DNA of 22,726 nucleotides, taken from contig JAFGBV010000237.1 in the NCBI GenBank assembly GCA_016932955.1, positions 1 through 22,726 on the forward strand, read 5' to 3'. A program made the position numbers and the translations under genes. The notes beneath the pieces are model-generated. The model was not told where the DNA came from. It saw only the letters and a program-made list of their open reading frames with translations, and searched no databases. This stretch comes from Anaerolineales bacterium. Lineage in GTDB: Bacteria > Chloroflexota > Anaerolineae > Anaerolineales > UBA4823. Shown piece after piece: positions 16,440 through 22,726 of this stretch; position 1 is the first letter of the stretch; each line of letters opens with the position of its first letter.

Positions 16440-17306
16440 ATGAGCACGACAGACAACTTTGAACAACCTGCAGCGCAGGAATTGAAGATCAACCCAAGCA
16501 AATCAGGTGTGCGGCTTTCTTTGCAGAAGCCATCCGCGTGGATTGGAAGCATGAGCCAGGATGCCAAAATTGCCTGGCTGTATCTGATCGCTCTGATCCT
16601 GGCGGAAAGCCTGGCGACCACCATTGCGCCTGTATTTGGCCTGGTGTTGCACGCTTTGCTGCTGCTTGCGGTGATTGTGCACGCTGCGCTCTTCTCGGAT
16701 ACCCATCAGCGCCGGTTTTTAACGGCTTTTGCCCTGGTGCCATTGATCCGCTTGATGAGCCTGATGATGCCACTGCCCAATTATCCTTTCATTTACTGGT
16801 ATGCCCTGGTTGGCGCGCCGCTGCTGCTGGCGGTTTATGTCACTCAGAATTCGCTGGAGTTACGGATGCCCGATGTGGGATTGAACGGGCGCTTGCCGCT
16901 CATTCAACTTCTGGTGGGCGCCACAGGGATTGGGCTGGGTTATCTGGAGTACATTATCTTGCGTCCCAATCCGCTGGCGCCGTCGATGGCGTTGAGCGAT
17001 ATCTGGGTTCCAGCAATCATCCTGATCGTTTTCACGGGGTTGCTAGAGGAGTGGCTTTTTCGCGGGTTGCTTCAATTGACTGCTTTTCAATCTATTGGAC
17101 GGTTTGGGTTGCTCTTTGTGGCGGTTGTGTTTGCCGTGATGCACCTGGGTTATCACTCTTTTTGGGATATCGTTTTTGTTTTTAGCGTTGCGGTTTACTT
17201 CGGTTGGGTTACCATGCGCACGGGTTCGATCGTAGGGGTGACGATTGCTCACAGCCTCACCAATATCGGTTTGTTCTTGATCTTTCCTTTTTTGGTGGGG
17301 GGATAA
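16440..17306 (+). CDS. CPBP-family intramembrane metalloprotease (CAAX protease-like)
   Basis: A 288-aa protein with about eight hydrophobic helices. The family motifs are intact: EEWLFR (E203, E204, R208), the second motif with H235 (FAVMHLGYHS), and the third, IAHSLTN (H271, N275). In CPBP/Abi (Rce1-like) proteins these residues hold the metal and cleave substrates within or near the membrane. The first 45 or so residues are hydrophilic and cytoplasmic. ATG 16440 lies 10 bases after the ligase-like gene, so the two are probably co-transcribed. It may process a surface protein made by the same locus, such as the anchored protein at 6207; the substrate is inference. Confidence 0.85.
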   Translation: MSTTDNFEQPAAQELKINPSKSGVRLSLQKPSAWIGSMSQDAKIAWLYLIALILAESLATTIAPVFGLVLHALLLLAVIVHAALFSDTHQRRFLTAFALVPLIRLMSLMMPLPNYPFIYWYALVGAPLLLAVYVTQNSLELRMPDVGLNGRLPLIQLLVGATGIGLGYLEYIILRPNPLAPSMALSDIWVPAIILIVFTGLLEEWLFRGLLQLTAFQSIGRFGLLFVAVVFAVMHLGYHSFWDIVFVFSVAVYFGWVTMRTGSIVGVTIAHSLTNIGLFLIFPFLVGG

Positions 17307-17330
17307 GTGAAAAATAGGTAATTCTTTTAG

Positions 17331-17359
17331 TTGACTATTTACTCGCTTACGAGTAGAAT
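17331..17359 (+). promoter_or_regulatory. Sigma70-like promoter of the small membrane protein gene
   Basis: TTGACT (17331-17336) and TAGAAT (17354-17359) are separated by 17 bases, close to the bacterial consensus TTGACA-N17-TATAAT. The expected transcript starts near 17366, about 20 bases before the start codon, with an AAGGGAG ribosome-binding site in between. This is the clearest promoter in the window and lies just after the long operon. Confidence 0.75.
17340..17355. promoter_or_regulatory. Inverted repeat inside the promoter (possible operator)
   Basis: TACTCG and CGAGTA form a perfect 6-bp inverted repeat with a CTTA centre. It fills the spacer and touches the first bases of the -10 box. 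A bound repressor would block RNA polymerase; no regulator gene for it is recognised here. Confidence 0.45.
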
Positions 17360-17388
17360 AAGGTGAATGTAAAAAGGGAGAATGTTTT

Positions 17389-17628
17389 ATGGTTTCTACT
17401 GTCACAATCGCTACAATCTCTACAGTCACGACGGTGGCCATTGCTGGTTCACTGAGTTTGATTGGGGTGCTTCTTTTGTTTGCCCTGGTGGTTCAAAAGG
17501 AAGTAGTCACCTCAAGCGAATCGAACCGCTTGAAGACACTGGGAAAATTGCTGAACATTGGCATTATTCCCCTTTTGATTGGCTTTTGGCTGCTGGTTTT
17601 GAACCATTTGGCCATCGCTCTCAGATAA
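17389..17628 (+). CDS. Small Thr-rich membrane protein, two transmembrane helices
   Basis: A 79-aa protein. A Thr/Ser/Val-rich start (MVSTVTIATISTVTTVAIAG) runs into a first helix to about residue 36. A short polar loop with lysines and glutamates follows (VQKEVVTSSESNRLKTLGK), then a second helix (about 53-78). Both ends would therefore lie on one side and the charged loop on the other. ATG 17389 is supported by AAGGGAG 8 bases upstream and by the promoter. A longer overlapping frame from 17382 reads as low-complexity noise and is rejected. The gene is a single-gene transcription unit with its own promoter and terminator. I do not recognise a function. Confidence 0.75.
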   Translation: MVSTVTIATISTVTTVAIAGSLSLIGVLLLFALVVQKEVVTSSESNRLKTLGKLLNIGIIPLLIGFWLLVLNHLAIALR

Positions 17629-17658
17629 CCCTGCGTTTCTTATCCCAATGTAATTAGG

Positions 17659-17690
17659 AACTGGCGGCATCATGGCTGCCAGTTTTTTTT
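17659..17690 (+). terminator. Rho-independent terminator
   Basis: AACTGGCGGC (17659-17668) pairs with GCTGCCAGTT (17675-17684) in a 10-bp stem with one G-U pair and a 6-base loop, followed by eight T residues (17683-17690). It ends the small membrane protein transcript. The reverse strand lacks a T tract, so it acts in one direction only, and the convergent operon has no obvious terminator of its own. Confidence 0.9.
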
Positions 17691-17726
17691 ATTTGCGAGG
17701 ATCAATTTTCTGCTGAGACCAGCAAA

Positions 17727-18602
17727 TCAGCCAATGTTGTAGAGGAACATGCAATAAAGAAACCGTAGGAGAACCGTTATTTTGTCGCCCCAGCGGTCCA
17801 TCAGGATTAATTCCAGTAGAAATTGCTTGAGCGTCCGCTGAAGGCTGGGAGGGGCGTCCTCGGCAGGCAGCATGTTCATGATGATCTGGATCAAGCGTAA
17901 TTTCAGCGGCGAGGGTTTCAACTTTGCCAATACAGCGTCAGGAATCGACAGTGCGGCCTTTTGGGAAGCCAGGTTCAGGGTACAGTAGGCTGCTGTCTTA
18001 AGCCGGGATTGGCGGGCGGTTTGCACGAACAAATCCCAATCGATGGTTTCTTTCTCGATCAGCAGATGGATATCTTTGTACCATTTGTCGCCTTCAAAGC
18101 GATGGTGAAAAGCCAGGTGGCTGCAGGCATGTAGCAGTGTGTCTTCAGCCGATAGGATCAGGGTGGGGCATCCCTCGGCAGTGAAAGGCCGGGCGCGCTG
18201 CCAGATGGCCGGGTAATCCAGGGGGATTACCCCTCGCAGCCACCAGATATTGACCAGTTGCCAGTGGATCTCTACCCGGGTTCCGTGTTCGGGGTGTTTG
18301 GCGGTGAGTTCGGAAGAAAAACTCAGCGCGGACTTCTTCTTGAAGGGTTGTTCCAGGATGATCAAATACCCGTGGCGCTCCAGCGCTTGCACCACCTTGG
18401 GCACTTCTTCTTCATGGATCAGGAGATCAATATCCCCCATCTCGCGAAAATCGTCGTTGGAGTCGTAAATGGACAGCAAAAACGCCGCGCCTTTCAAGAG
18501 AATGGCGGGCGTTTCAATGGATTGCAGGATGGCCAAAACATCCTTGAGAGTCTTGAACAGCAAGATATTCTTAACCACTTTTTTGGCAAGCTGGTTTTTC
18601 AT
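17727..18602 (-). CDS. Nucleotidyltransferase-fold protein (NTP_transf_5-like), paralogue B
   Basis: A 291-aa protein of the uncharacterised nucleotidyltransferase family (PF14907 type). The motif order is ILLKGAAFLLSIYD, then MGDIDLLIH (the G-x-D-x-D metal site), EIHWQL, and DTLLHACSHLAFHH. It is a tandem paralogue of the gene just upstream, with long identical blocks. A longer start at 18719 would add 39 residues and overlap the upstream gene. I prefer ATG 18602 because the paralogue also begins MKNQ and an AGAG lies about 5 bases upstream of this ATG. The fold would place a nucleotide or phosphate on a substrate; the actual reaction is unknown. Similar proteins occur in surface-polysaccharide and peptide-modification clusters. 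Confidence 0.75.
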   Translation of the reverse strand: MKNQLAKKVVKNILLFKTLKDVLAILQSIETPAILLKGAAFLLSIYDSNDDFREMGDIDLLIHEEEVPKVVQALERHGYLIILEQPFKKKSALSFSSELTAKHPEHGTRVEIHWQLVNIWWLRGVIPLDYPAIWQRARPFTAEGCPTLILSAEDTLLHACSHLAFHHRFEGDKWYKDIHLLIEKETIDWDLFVQTARQSRLKTAAYCTLNLASQKAALSIPDAVLAKLKPSPLKLRLIQIIMNMLPAEDAPPSLQRTLKQFLLELILMDRWGDKITVLLRFLYCMFLYNIG

Positions 18603-18693
18603 AGGCTCTAATTTTACTCGCAGTTCATCGTAGGGCAAAGCATATGGGGCGCAATCATTCGAACTGGCTGTTACGCGACGCCGCCAGTTTTCG

Positions 18694-19566
18694 TTAGAGT
18701 CGATTGTGAAGGCCGACATAGAGGAATTTGATAAAGATATTGATGCTGTCGAACCAACGGTCCATCAGGAGCATTTCGATCAGGATGCTTTTGATCAGCG
18801 CGCGATCGCCCGATGCGCTGCTCTGGGCGATTTCCGGCTTGATGAATGCATGGATCAGGCGCGCTCTGAGCGGAGGAGGCTTCAGCCGGGCCAGCACCGT
18901 TTCGGGAACCTGGCTTTGGTACAGGCTGCGCGCCAGGTTCAGGGTGCAATAAGCAGTGGTTTTGAGCCTGGATTGCTCAGCGATTTGGACGAGCAAATCC
19001 CAATCGATGGCTTCTTTCTGTAAGAGAAGGCCAATATCCTTATACAATTTCGGGCTGGATAAGAAGTGGTGAAAAGCCAGGTGGCTGCAGGCATGCAATA
19101 AGGTGTCTTCGCTGGATAGGATCAGGGCAGGGTGCCCCTCAGCAGTGACTGGCCGGGCGCGCTGCCAGATGAACGGGTAATCCACGAGGATAACTTGCCG
19201 CAGCCACAACTGGTTGAATAACTGCCAGTGGATATCGACCGGCACCTTGTAGAGGGGATGCGTTGCGGTTACTTCGGACGAAAATTCTTGGGCGGGTTTA
19301 TCCTTGAAGGGTTGCCCCCATTCGATCTTGTATCCATGCTGCTCTAAAGCCTGCAGCACTTTGGGCAAATCTTCTTCATGGATCAACAGATCAATATCCC
19401 CCATGGGGCGAAAATTATCGCTGAGGTTGTAAAGCGATAAATAAAAGGCTGCGCCTTTCAGGAGGATGGCAGGTGTTTCGATGGATTGCAGGATCGCCAA
19501 TACTTCCTCCAGTGTCTTTAACAGCAGAACATTGGTGGCGAGTTCTTGGATGGACTGGTTTTTCAT
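18694..19566 (-). CDS. Nucleotidyltransferase-fold protein (NTP_transf_5-like), paralogue A
   Basis: A 290-aa protein of the same family and length as the gene downstream. It shares AILQSIETPAILLKGAAF, MGDIDLLIHEE and DTLLHACSHLAFHH with it. Differences concentrate after residue 215 and near the C-terminus. The metal-binding Asp pair (GDIDLL) is intact in both copies. ATG 19566 lies 5 bases after the Nudix stop, so the two are one transcript, although no good Shine-Dalgarno is visible. It probably relies on coupled translation. Substrate unknown; the Nudix neighbour makes a nucleotide-linked pathway plausible. Confidence 0.78.
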   Translation of the reverse strand: MKNQSIQELATNVLLLKTLEEVLAILQSIETPAILLKGAAFYLSLYNLSDNFRPMGDIDLLIHEEDLPKVLQALEQHGYKIEWGQPFKDKPAQEFSSEVTATHPLYKVPVDIHWQLFNQLWLRQVILVDYPFIWQRARPVTAEGHPALILSSEDTLLHACSHLAFHHFLSSPKLYKDIGLLLQKEAIDWDLLVQIAEQSRLKTTAYCTLNLARSLYQSQVPETVLARLKPPPLRARLIHAFIKPEIAQSSASGDRALIKSILIEMLLMDRWFDSINIFIKFLYVGLHNRL

Positions 19567-19571
19567 GAAGA

Positions 19572-20258
19572 TCAGGGGAACAAGCGCCGCGCCTTGACCT
19601 CGGCCACGGCGTCGGGGCGGTAGCGATACAGGCGCGCCGGGCGGCCCTCGCCACTGCGCATGTGTTCGGTCGGCTCGATGATATTGGCCTGCAGGATGCG
19701 GCGGCGGAAGTTACGCTTGTCGAGTTGCTCGTCGAGGATGATCTCGTAGGTGGATTGGAGCTGCGTCAGGGTGAATTCCTCGGGCAGCAGTTCAAAGCCC
19801 ACCGCGCTGTACTCCAGTTTATAGCGCAGGCGGCGCAGCGCGTAGGCAGCGATCTCGGCGTGATCGAAGGCCAGGGGCGGCAGCGCGCTGACCGGGAACC
19901 ATTGGGCCTGGGTGACCTCGCGGCTGGGCGACTGCTGCAGCGGCGCGCCAGCCGGGATGAGGGCAAAATACGCCACGGTGATCACGCGCCCGCGCGGGTC
20001 GCGCTGGGGGTCGCCGTAGGTGTAGAGTTGCTCCAGGTAGGGCTGGCTCAGGCCGGTCTCTTCTGCCAATTCGCGGGCCGCGGCCTCTTCCAGCGATTCT
20101 TCCATGCGCACAAACCCGCCCGGCAGCGCCCACGCGCCCGCGTGCGGCGGCTCGGCGCGCTGGATGAGCAGTGCCTGCAAGCAGCCCTCTTTCAGAGTGA
20201 ACACGACAATGTCAACCGTGACGGCTGGTCTTGGATATTCGTAGGTATATGCGCTCAT
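19572..20258 (-). CDS. Nudix hydrolase with C-terminal winged-helix-like region (NrtR-like)
   Basis: A 228-aa protein. The Nudix box is complete (residues 48-70: G, x5, E, x7, REL, EE, GL), so ADP-ribose or nucleotide-sugar hydrolysis is possible. The C-terminal part (FELLPEEFTLTQLQSTYEII, then KRNFRRRI, then EGRPARLYRY) matches the winged-helix segment of NrtR-type regulators, which repress NAD-related genes and respond to ADP-ribose. It may be an enzyme, a regulator, or both. ATG 20258 is used because the promoter predicts transcription to start at about this base, which excludes the upstream ATG at 20294. It heads an operon with the two nucleotidyltransferase-like genes and may bind the inverted repeat in front of it. 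Confidence 0.8.
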   Translation of the reverse strand: MSAYTYEYPRPAVTVDIVVFTLKEGCLQALLIQRAEPPHAGAWALPGGFVRMEESLEEAAARELAEETGLSQPYLEQLYTYGDPQRDPRGRVITVAYFALIPAGAPLQQSPSREVTQAQWFPVSALPPLAFDHAEIAAYALRRLRYKLEYSAVGFELLPEEFTLTQLQSTYEIILDEQLDKRNFRRRILQANIIEPTEHMRSGEGRPARLYRYRPDAVAEVKARRLFP

Positions 20259-20265
20259 ACGCCCA

Positions 20266-20294
20266 ACTATACAACGGTTTCTAATGCATGGCAA
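20266..20294 (-). promoter_or_regulatory. Sigma70-like promoter of the Nudix operon, predicted leaderless
   Basis: On the minus strand TTGCCA (20294-20289) and TATAGT (20271-20266) are 17 bases apart, each one base from consensus. Transcription should start about 7 bases beyond the -10 box, near 20259, at the ATG at 20258. The mRNA would thus lack a 5' leader and Shine-Dalgarno. Confidence 0.6.
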
Positions 20295-20295
20295 G

Positions 20296-20301
20296 TATAA
20301 T
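20296..20301 (+). promoter_or_regulatory. -10 box (TATAAT) of the lipoprotein gene
   Basis: A perfect TATAAT lies 22 bases before the ATG at 20324, with an excellent GGAGG (20312-20316) in between. No good -35 hexamer is present at 16-18 bases, so the promoter may need an activator or be weak. Confidence 0.5.
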
Positions 20302-20323
20302 TGGGTTACATGGAGGTGATGTA

Positions 20324-21337
20324 ATGTCTACAAAAGCGAAACTTCTCTTGGCAGTGATGGCCTTGGCCTTCGGTGGATTAGCCTGTGGTGTGTCCGGGGA
20401 AACCACACCAGAGCCATTGTTCCCAACCCCTGACCTGACCATGACCGCCATCTATGCGGTGTTGTATGTGACCCCTGATACGCCCACAGCGCTGCCGTTG
20501 CCTCCCAGCAACACGCCCGCCCCGCCGCTACCAACGGTTGCCCTGACGCCGACGGACTGGCTGTACCCTTCACCGAACCCCACGATGTTGGCCCCCACGT
20601 TGACCACCGTGGCGCAGACGGCCACGCAGGTGGCGACGCTGGGGCCAACCAATACGCCCACGCGCACCCCCACCACCATTCCGTCCTCCCGTCCATCGGG
20701 CAACCTGATCGCCACCTACCTGAGCGTTTCTCCGACGCTGGATGGCAACCTGGTGGAGTGGAATCTGACCCGTTACAAGGTGACCTCTGTGGTGTACGGG
20801 CGCGACCGGTGGGATGGCGCGGATGATCTCTCGGCGGAGGCGATGTTCGGTTGGGATGAAAAGAACCTCTACATCGGTGTATACGTGACCGATGAGGAGT
20901 ACGTGCAAAATGCCTCGGGCGAGGACCTGTTCCTGGGCGACAGCCTGGAGGTGCTCATCGATACGAACCTGACCGGCGATTACTTCACCACGGGCCTCAG
21001 CCCCGATGATTTCCAGTTGGGCATTTCGCCGGGATCGCCCCAGCCGGGCGACAACCCCGAGGCCTACTTGTGGTTCCCGCAGTCGATCGCGGGCGGGCGG
21101 AATTATGTGACCAGCGGGCAGCGCCTGCACGGCGGCGACTGGGAGATGGAAGTTGCCATTCCCTGGAGCGTGTTTGAGATTACCCCGCAGAGTGGGGCGC
21201 GTTACGGTTTTGCCTTCTCAGTCTCGGATAACGATGTGACCGGAGGCCAGAAGCAGCAAACCATGATCAGTATGGTGTCTACCCGTTTGCTGACCAACCC
21301 CACCACCTGGGGCGATCTGGTGCTGTACCGCCCATAG
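20324..21337 (+). CDS. Lipoprotein with Pro/Thr-rich linker and CBM9-like domain
   Basis: A 337-aa exported lipoprotein. The signal peptide ends in the lipobox GLACG, so Cys21 would be lipid-modified and anchor the protein outside the membrane. Residues about 25-125 form a Pro/Thr-rich linker (PPSNTPAPPLPT, TNTPTRTPTTIP) of a kind often O-glycosylated. The rest (TYLSVSPTLDGNLVEWNLTR, AMFGWDEKNLYIGVYVTDE, LEVLIDTN, MEVAIPWSVFEI) has the strand pattern of CBM9-like, DOMON-related carbohydrate-binding domains. ATG 20324 is chosen for its GGAGG at 7 bases, rather than the upstream TTG-region frame from 20288. It may bind the surface glycan or capture an extracellular one. Confidence 0.8.
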   Translation: MSTKAKLLLAVMALAFGGLACGVSGETTPEPLFPTPDLTMTAIYAVLYVTPDTPTALPLPPSNTPAPPLPTVALTPTDWLYPSPNPTMLAPTLTTVAQTATQVATLGPTNTPTRTPTTIPSSRPSGNLIATYLSVSPTLDGNLVEWNLTRYKVTSVVYGRDRWDGADDLSAEAMFGWDEKNLYIGVYVTDEEYVQNASGEDLFLGDSLEVLIDTNLTGDYFTTGLSPDDFQLGISPGSPQPGDNPEAYLWFPQSIAGGRNYVTSGQRLHGGDWEMEVAIPWSVFEITPQSGARYGFAFSVSDNDVTGGQKQQTMISMVSTRLLTNPTTWGDLVLYRP

Positions 21338-21345
21338 GAGAGAGC

Positions 21346-21855
21346 ATGCGCCGAATATGGTTTCTTCCGCTTATTGTTCTACTGGTCAGTCTGGCTTGTT
21401 CTCGGTTTCAAACCAACACGGGCACGCAGGATGCGCCTGCCGTGATCGAGACGGAAACACCCACGCCAGACCCTAATTTTCCTCATGTGGAACTGACCAT
21501 TGAACCCGCCAACCCTAAGGTGGGCGAACTCATAACCGTCACTGCAGATGCGGTAGAGATCGGCATGCCGTATTACTACCTTTTTGTGCAGGATGAGGGC
21601 GCCGCCGAGCCAGCAGAACTGGGCCGGGCGACTTATTCCAATGATGCAACCGGGCAGGAGCCTGCCAGCCAGATCGTCCAGTTTGTGCAGGTTGAGGCGA
21701 GTGGAAACCAGGCCACCTTCACGCTGCTGGCCCTTGCCCCTGGCAGCACTCGTGTTTGGGTCAATGCTACTGGTGAGGTGCAGAGCGAGGATGGCGCCTG
21801 GATGTGGGGCGGCGGTGGTTCGGAGTCGATTGTGCTGACGGTGACGGATCGCTAA
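21346..21855 (+). CDS. Lipoprotein with Ig-like domain
   Basis: A 169-aa exported lipoprotein. MRRIWFLPLIVLLVSLACS gives a lipobox with Cys18 as the lipid site. A short Thr/Pro linker (ETETPTPDPNFP) leads into a beta-sandwich-like domain (VELTIEPANPKVGELITVTA, ATFTLLALAPGSTRVWVNAT), ending in IVLTVTD, similar to bacterial Ig-like folds. ATG 21346 is preceded by GGAGAGAG and lies 8 bases after the CBM9 lipoprotein, so both are one operon. No function can be named; a partner or assembly role with the first lipoprotein is possible. Confidence 0.75.
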   Translation: MRRIWFLPLIVLLVSLACSRFQTNTGTQDAPAVIETETPTPDPNFPHVELTIEPANPKVGELITVTADAVEIGMPYYYLFVQDEGAAEPAELGRATYSNDATGQEPASQIVQFVQVEASGNQATFTLLALAPGSTRVWVNATGEVQSEDGAWMWGGGGSESIVLTVTDR

Positions 21856-21902
21856 TTTTTGTTGGGCACGGGAATGAAGCGTACCCTATGGAGAGTAGCA
21901 CC

Positions 21903-22535
21903 ATGATAAGAACAATCGCAGACTTTGCGCCAGATGGCACAGAATCCGGGGTTGGGCTTGTTTTGCAGGATGCCGACGATCGCTATCTTTTTTTTCTGGC
22001 GGGTACCCGCCACCGTTGTCCCCCAGGTGAGCTGTTTTACGCTGGCATAGGTGGTCATCGAGAAGCAGGGGAGGATTGGCTGATGTGTGCGCATCGAGAA
22101 GCGAAGGAAGAGGTTGGAACAGATATCGACATCCTGCCTGCGCCACTCACGTGGTATGTGCCTCAGCAAGGCCCAGTTCAGCAAGTTGAAGTGAGTGATC
22201 GACCGCGACCCTTTGCGTTCTACGAGATGATTCACCCACATGACACGCCACGAGCGGGCGAGTTGTATCGTATCGTGATCTTCAAGGCGCGATTACGTGG
22301 TGAGCCTGGAGATTTGCCGCCAGATGAGGTGCAAGGTGTTATCGCGCTGACTGAAAAGCAAGTAGCTCAAGGCTTGGAGCGAAAACCTCTGCTGGCGGAT
22401 TTGCTTGACGAAGGTGCCTCGCTGATTGCCGGTGAAGAGAGAATCGATTCCCAAGTCCGTCTTTATCCGCTTGGAACCGCGAGAGCATTGGCACACCTGC
22501 TTGGCCAAGTTGGAAAAGCACAGGCGGAGGAGTAA
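21903..22535 (+). CDS. Nudix hydrolase family protein
   Basis: A 210-aa cytoplasmic protein with a near-perfect Nudix box (residues 51-73: GHREAGEDWLMCAH, then REAKEEVGT; an Ala sits where a large aliphatic residue is usual). It should hydrolyse a nucleoside diphosphate linked to another group; the substrate is unknown. The C-terminal 100 residues do not resemble the winged-helix part of the Nudix protein on the other strand, so it is a different subtype. ATG 21903 was chosen because GGAGAG lies 7 bases upstream; ATG 21888 is possible but its upstream GAAG is farther away. It follows the lipoprotein gene after 47 bases and may be co-transcribed. Confidence 0.8.
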   Translation: MIRTIADFAPDGTESGVGLVLQDADDRYLFFLAGTRHRCPPGELFYAGIGGHREAGEDWLMCAHREAKEEVGTDIDILPAPLTWYVPQQGPVQQVEVSDRPRPFAFYEMIHPHDTPRAGELYRIVIFKARLRGEPGDLPPDEVQGVIALTEKQVAQGLERKPLLADLLDEGASLIAGEERIDSQVRLYPLGTARALAHLLGQVGKAQAEE

Positions 22536-22628
22536 TCTCTAAATTGTAATCACAGCATTGCGGTTGGGAGCCTTAAATCATCTTTTGGCTATCGCTATTT
22601 GAGATCTTTCAAACCCTGCAAAATCCCT

Positions 22629-22726
22629 TCAATCTGCTCTTTTAGGAATGCGAATTAAATAACAGTCGGAAGATGGATTTCCGAATACTTTAAGGTTGGT
22701 TGATCTGGTACACTTCTGGCAAATAC
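22629..22726 (-). CDS. Possible C-terminal end of an unknown gene (runs off the window)
   Basis: On the minus strand one frame is open from the window edge to a TGA at 22631-22629. It gives ICQKCTRSTNLKVFGNP, then SSDCYLIRIPKRAD, with a C-x-x-C pair that could be half of a zinc knuckle. A neighbouring frame has KEQIEGILQGLKDLK before its own stop at 22597-22595 but carries an in-frame TAA upstream. Either could be the tail of a gene, perhaps damaged; too little is visible to decide. Between 22536 and this point nothing else is recognised. Confidence 0.25.
   Translation of the reverse strand, partial: ICQKCTRSTNLKVFGNPSSDCYLIRIPKRAD

Larger units (their letters stand above)
20262..20305. promoter_or_regulatory. 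Inverted GTATARTTGGG repeat between divergent genes (candidate operator)
   Basis: CCCAACTATAC (20262-20272) and GTATAATTGGG (20295-20305) are an imperfect inverted repeat (10 of 11) with a 22-base spacer, so the arms are 33 bases (about three helical turns) apart. Each arm contains the -10 box of one of the two divergent promoters. This is a natural arrangement for one dimeric regulator to control both sides; the adjacent NrtR-like protein is the obvious candidate. Confidence 0.5.

Noticed and set aside
17382..17657. 91-codon plus-strand frame overlapping the 79-aa membrane protein
   Set aside because: Its residues look like noise. The 79-aa frame has the well-placed ribosome-binding site, hydrophobic helices and a stop just before the terminator.
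18603..18719. 39-residue N-terminal extension of the downstream nucleotidyltransferase paralogue
   Set aside because: The paralogue starts at the equivalent MKNQ, the extension has no ribosome-binding site, and it would overlap the upstream gene. Not fully excluded.
19662..20300. Long plus-strand open frame (212 codons) opposite the Nudix gene
   Set aside because: It is the antisense shadow of a GC-rich gene with a complete Nudix box; no domain is recognisable in it.
22575..22597. Weak hairpin AGCC/GGCT after the last Nudix gene as a terminator
   Set aside because: Only a 4-bp stem with a long loop and no T tract; not a convincing terminator.

Overview
The window is most likely from a bacterium of the Chloroflexota (Anaerolineae-like). 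This is inferred from the protein families and their style: a DUF1616 membrane protein, an O-antigen-ligase-like protein with TPRs, lipoproteins with long Pro/Thr linkers, an NrtR-type Nudix protein, and a Thr-rich mini membrane protein. No rRNA, tRNA, CRISPR array or intact insertion sequence is visible.

Region 1 (1-17306, all + strand) is a cell-surface polysaccharide locus with very tight spacing (ATGA or TTGA overlaps, or gaps of a few bases). It holds the tail of an unknown gene, a CgeB-like glycosyltransferase, a scar of broken genes (1093-1780: acyltransferase fragment and an N-truncated DUF362 protein), an ATP-grasp ligase, two GT4 glycosyltransferases, and a WaaE-like GT2. Next come a large secreted, membrane-anchored protein with Ca-binding-like loops, a polytopic GT-C-like membrane protein, a rhamnosyltransferase-like GT2, a third GT4, and a CDP-paratose 2-epimerase-like enzyme. 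The remnant of another GT4 follows (about 13566-13674). The locus ends with a DUF1616 protein, a Wzy_C ligase/polymerase-like protein with TPRs, and a CPBP intramembrane protease. Together they would build, link and modify a heteroglycan. The initiating transferase, flippase and most nucleotide-sugar enzymes are not in the window. AT-rich transferase genes beside a GC-richer downstream block, plus the gene scars, suggest a mosaic locus built by recombination.

Region 2 (17331-17690) is a monocistronic 79-aa membrane protein gene with a clear sigma70-like promoter, an inverted repeat in that promoter, and a strong intrinsic terminator.

Region 3 (17727-20258, - strand) is an operon: an NrtR-like Nudix protein with a C-terminal winged-helix-like region, then two tandemly duplicated nucleotidyltransferase-fold proteins. 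Its promoter predicts a leaderless mRNA. An inverted GTATARTTGGG repeat covers the -10 boxes of this promoter and of the divergent promoter.

Region 4 (20324-22535, + strand) has two lipoproteins (one with a CBM9-like domain, one with an Ig-like fold) and a second Nudix hydrolase. The last 190 bases may contain the end of a minus-strand gene that runs off the window.
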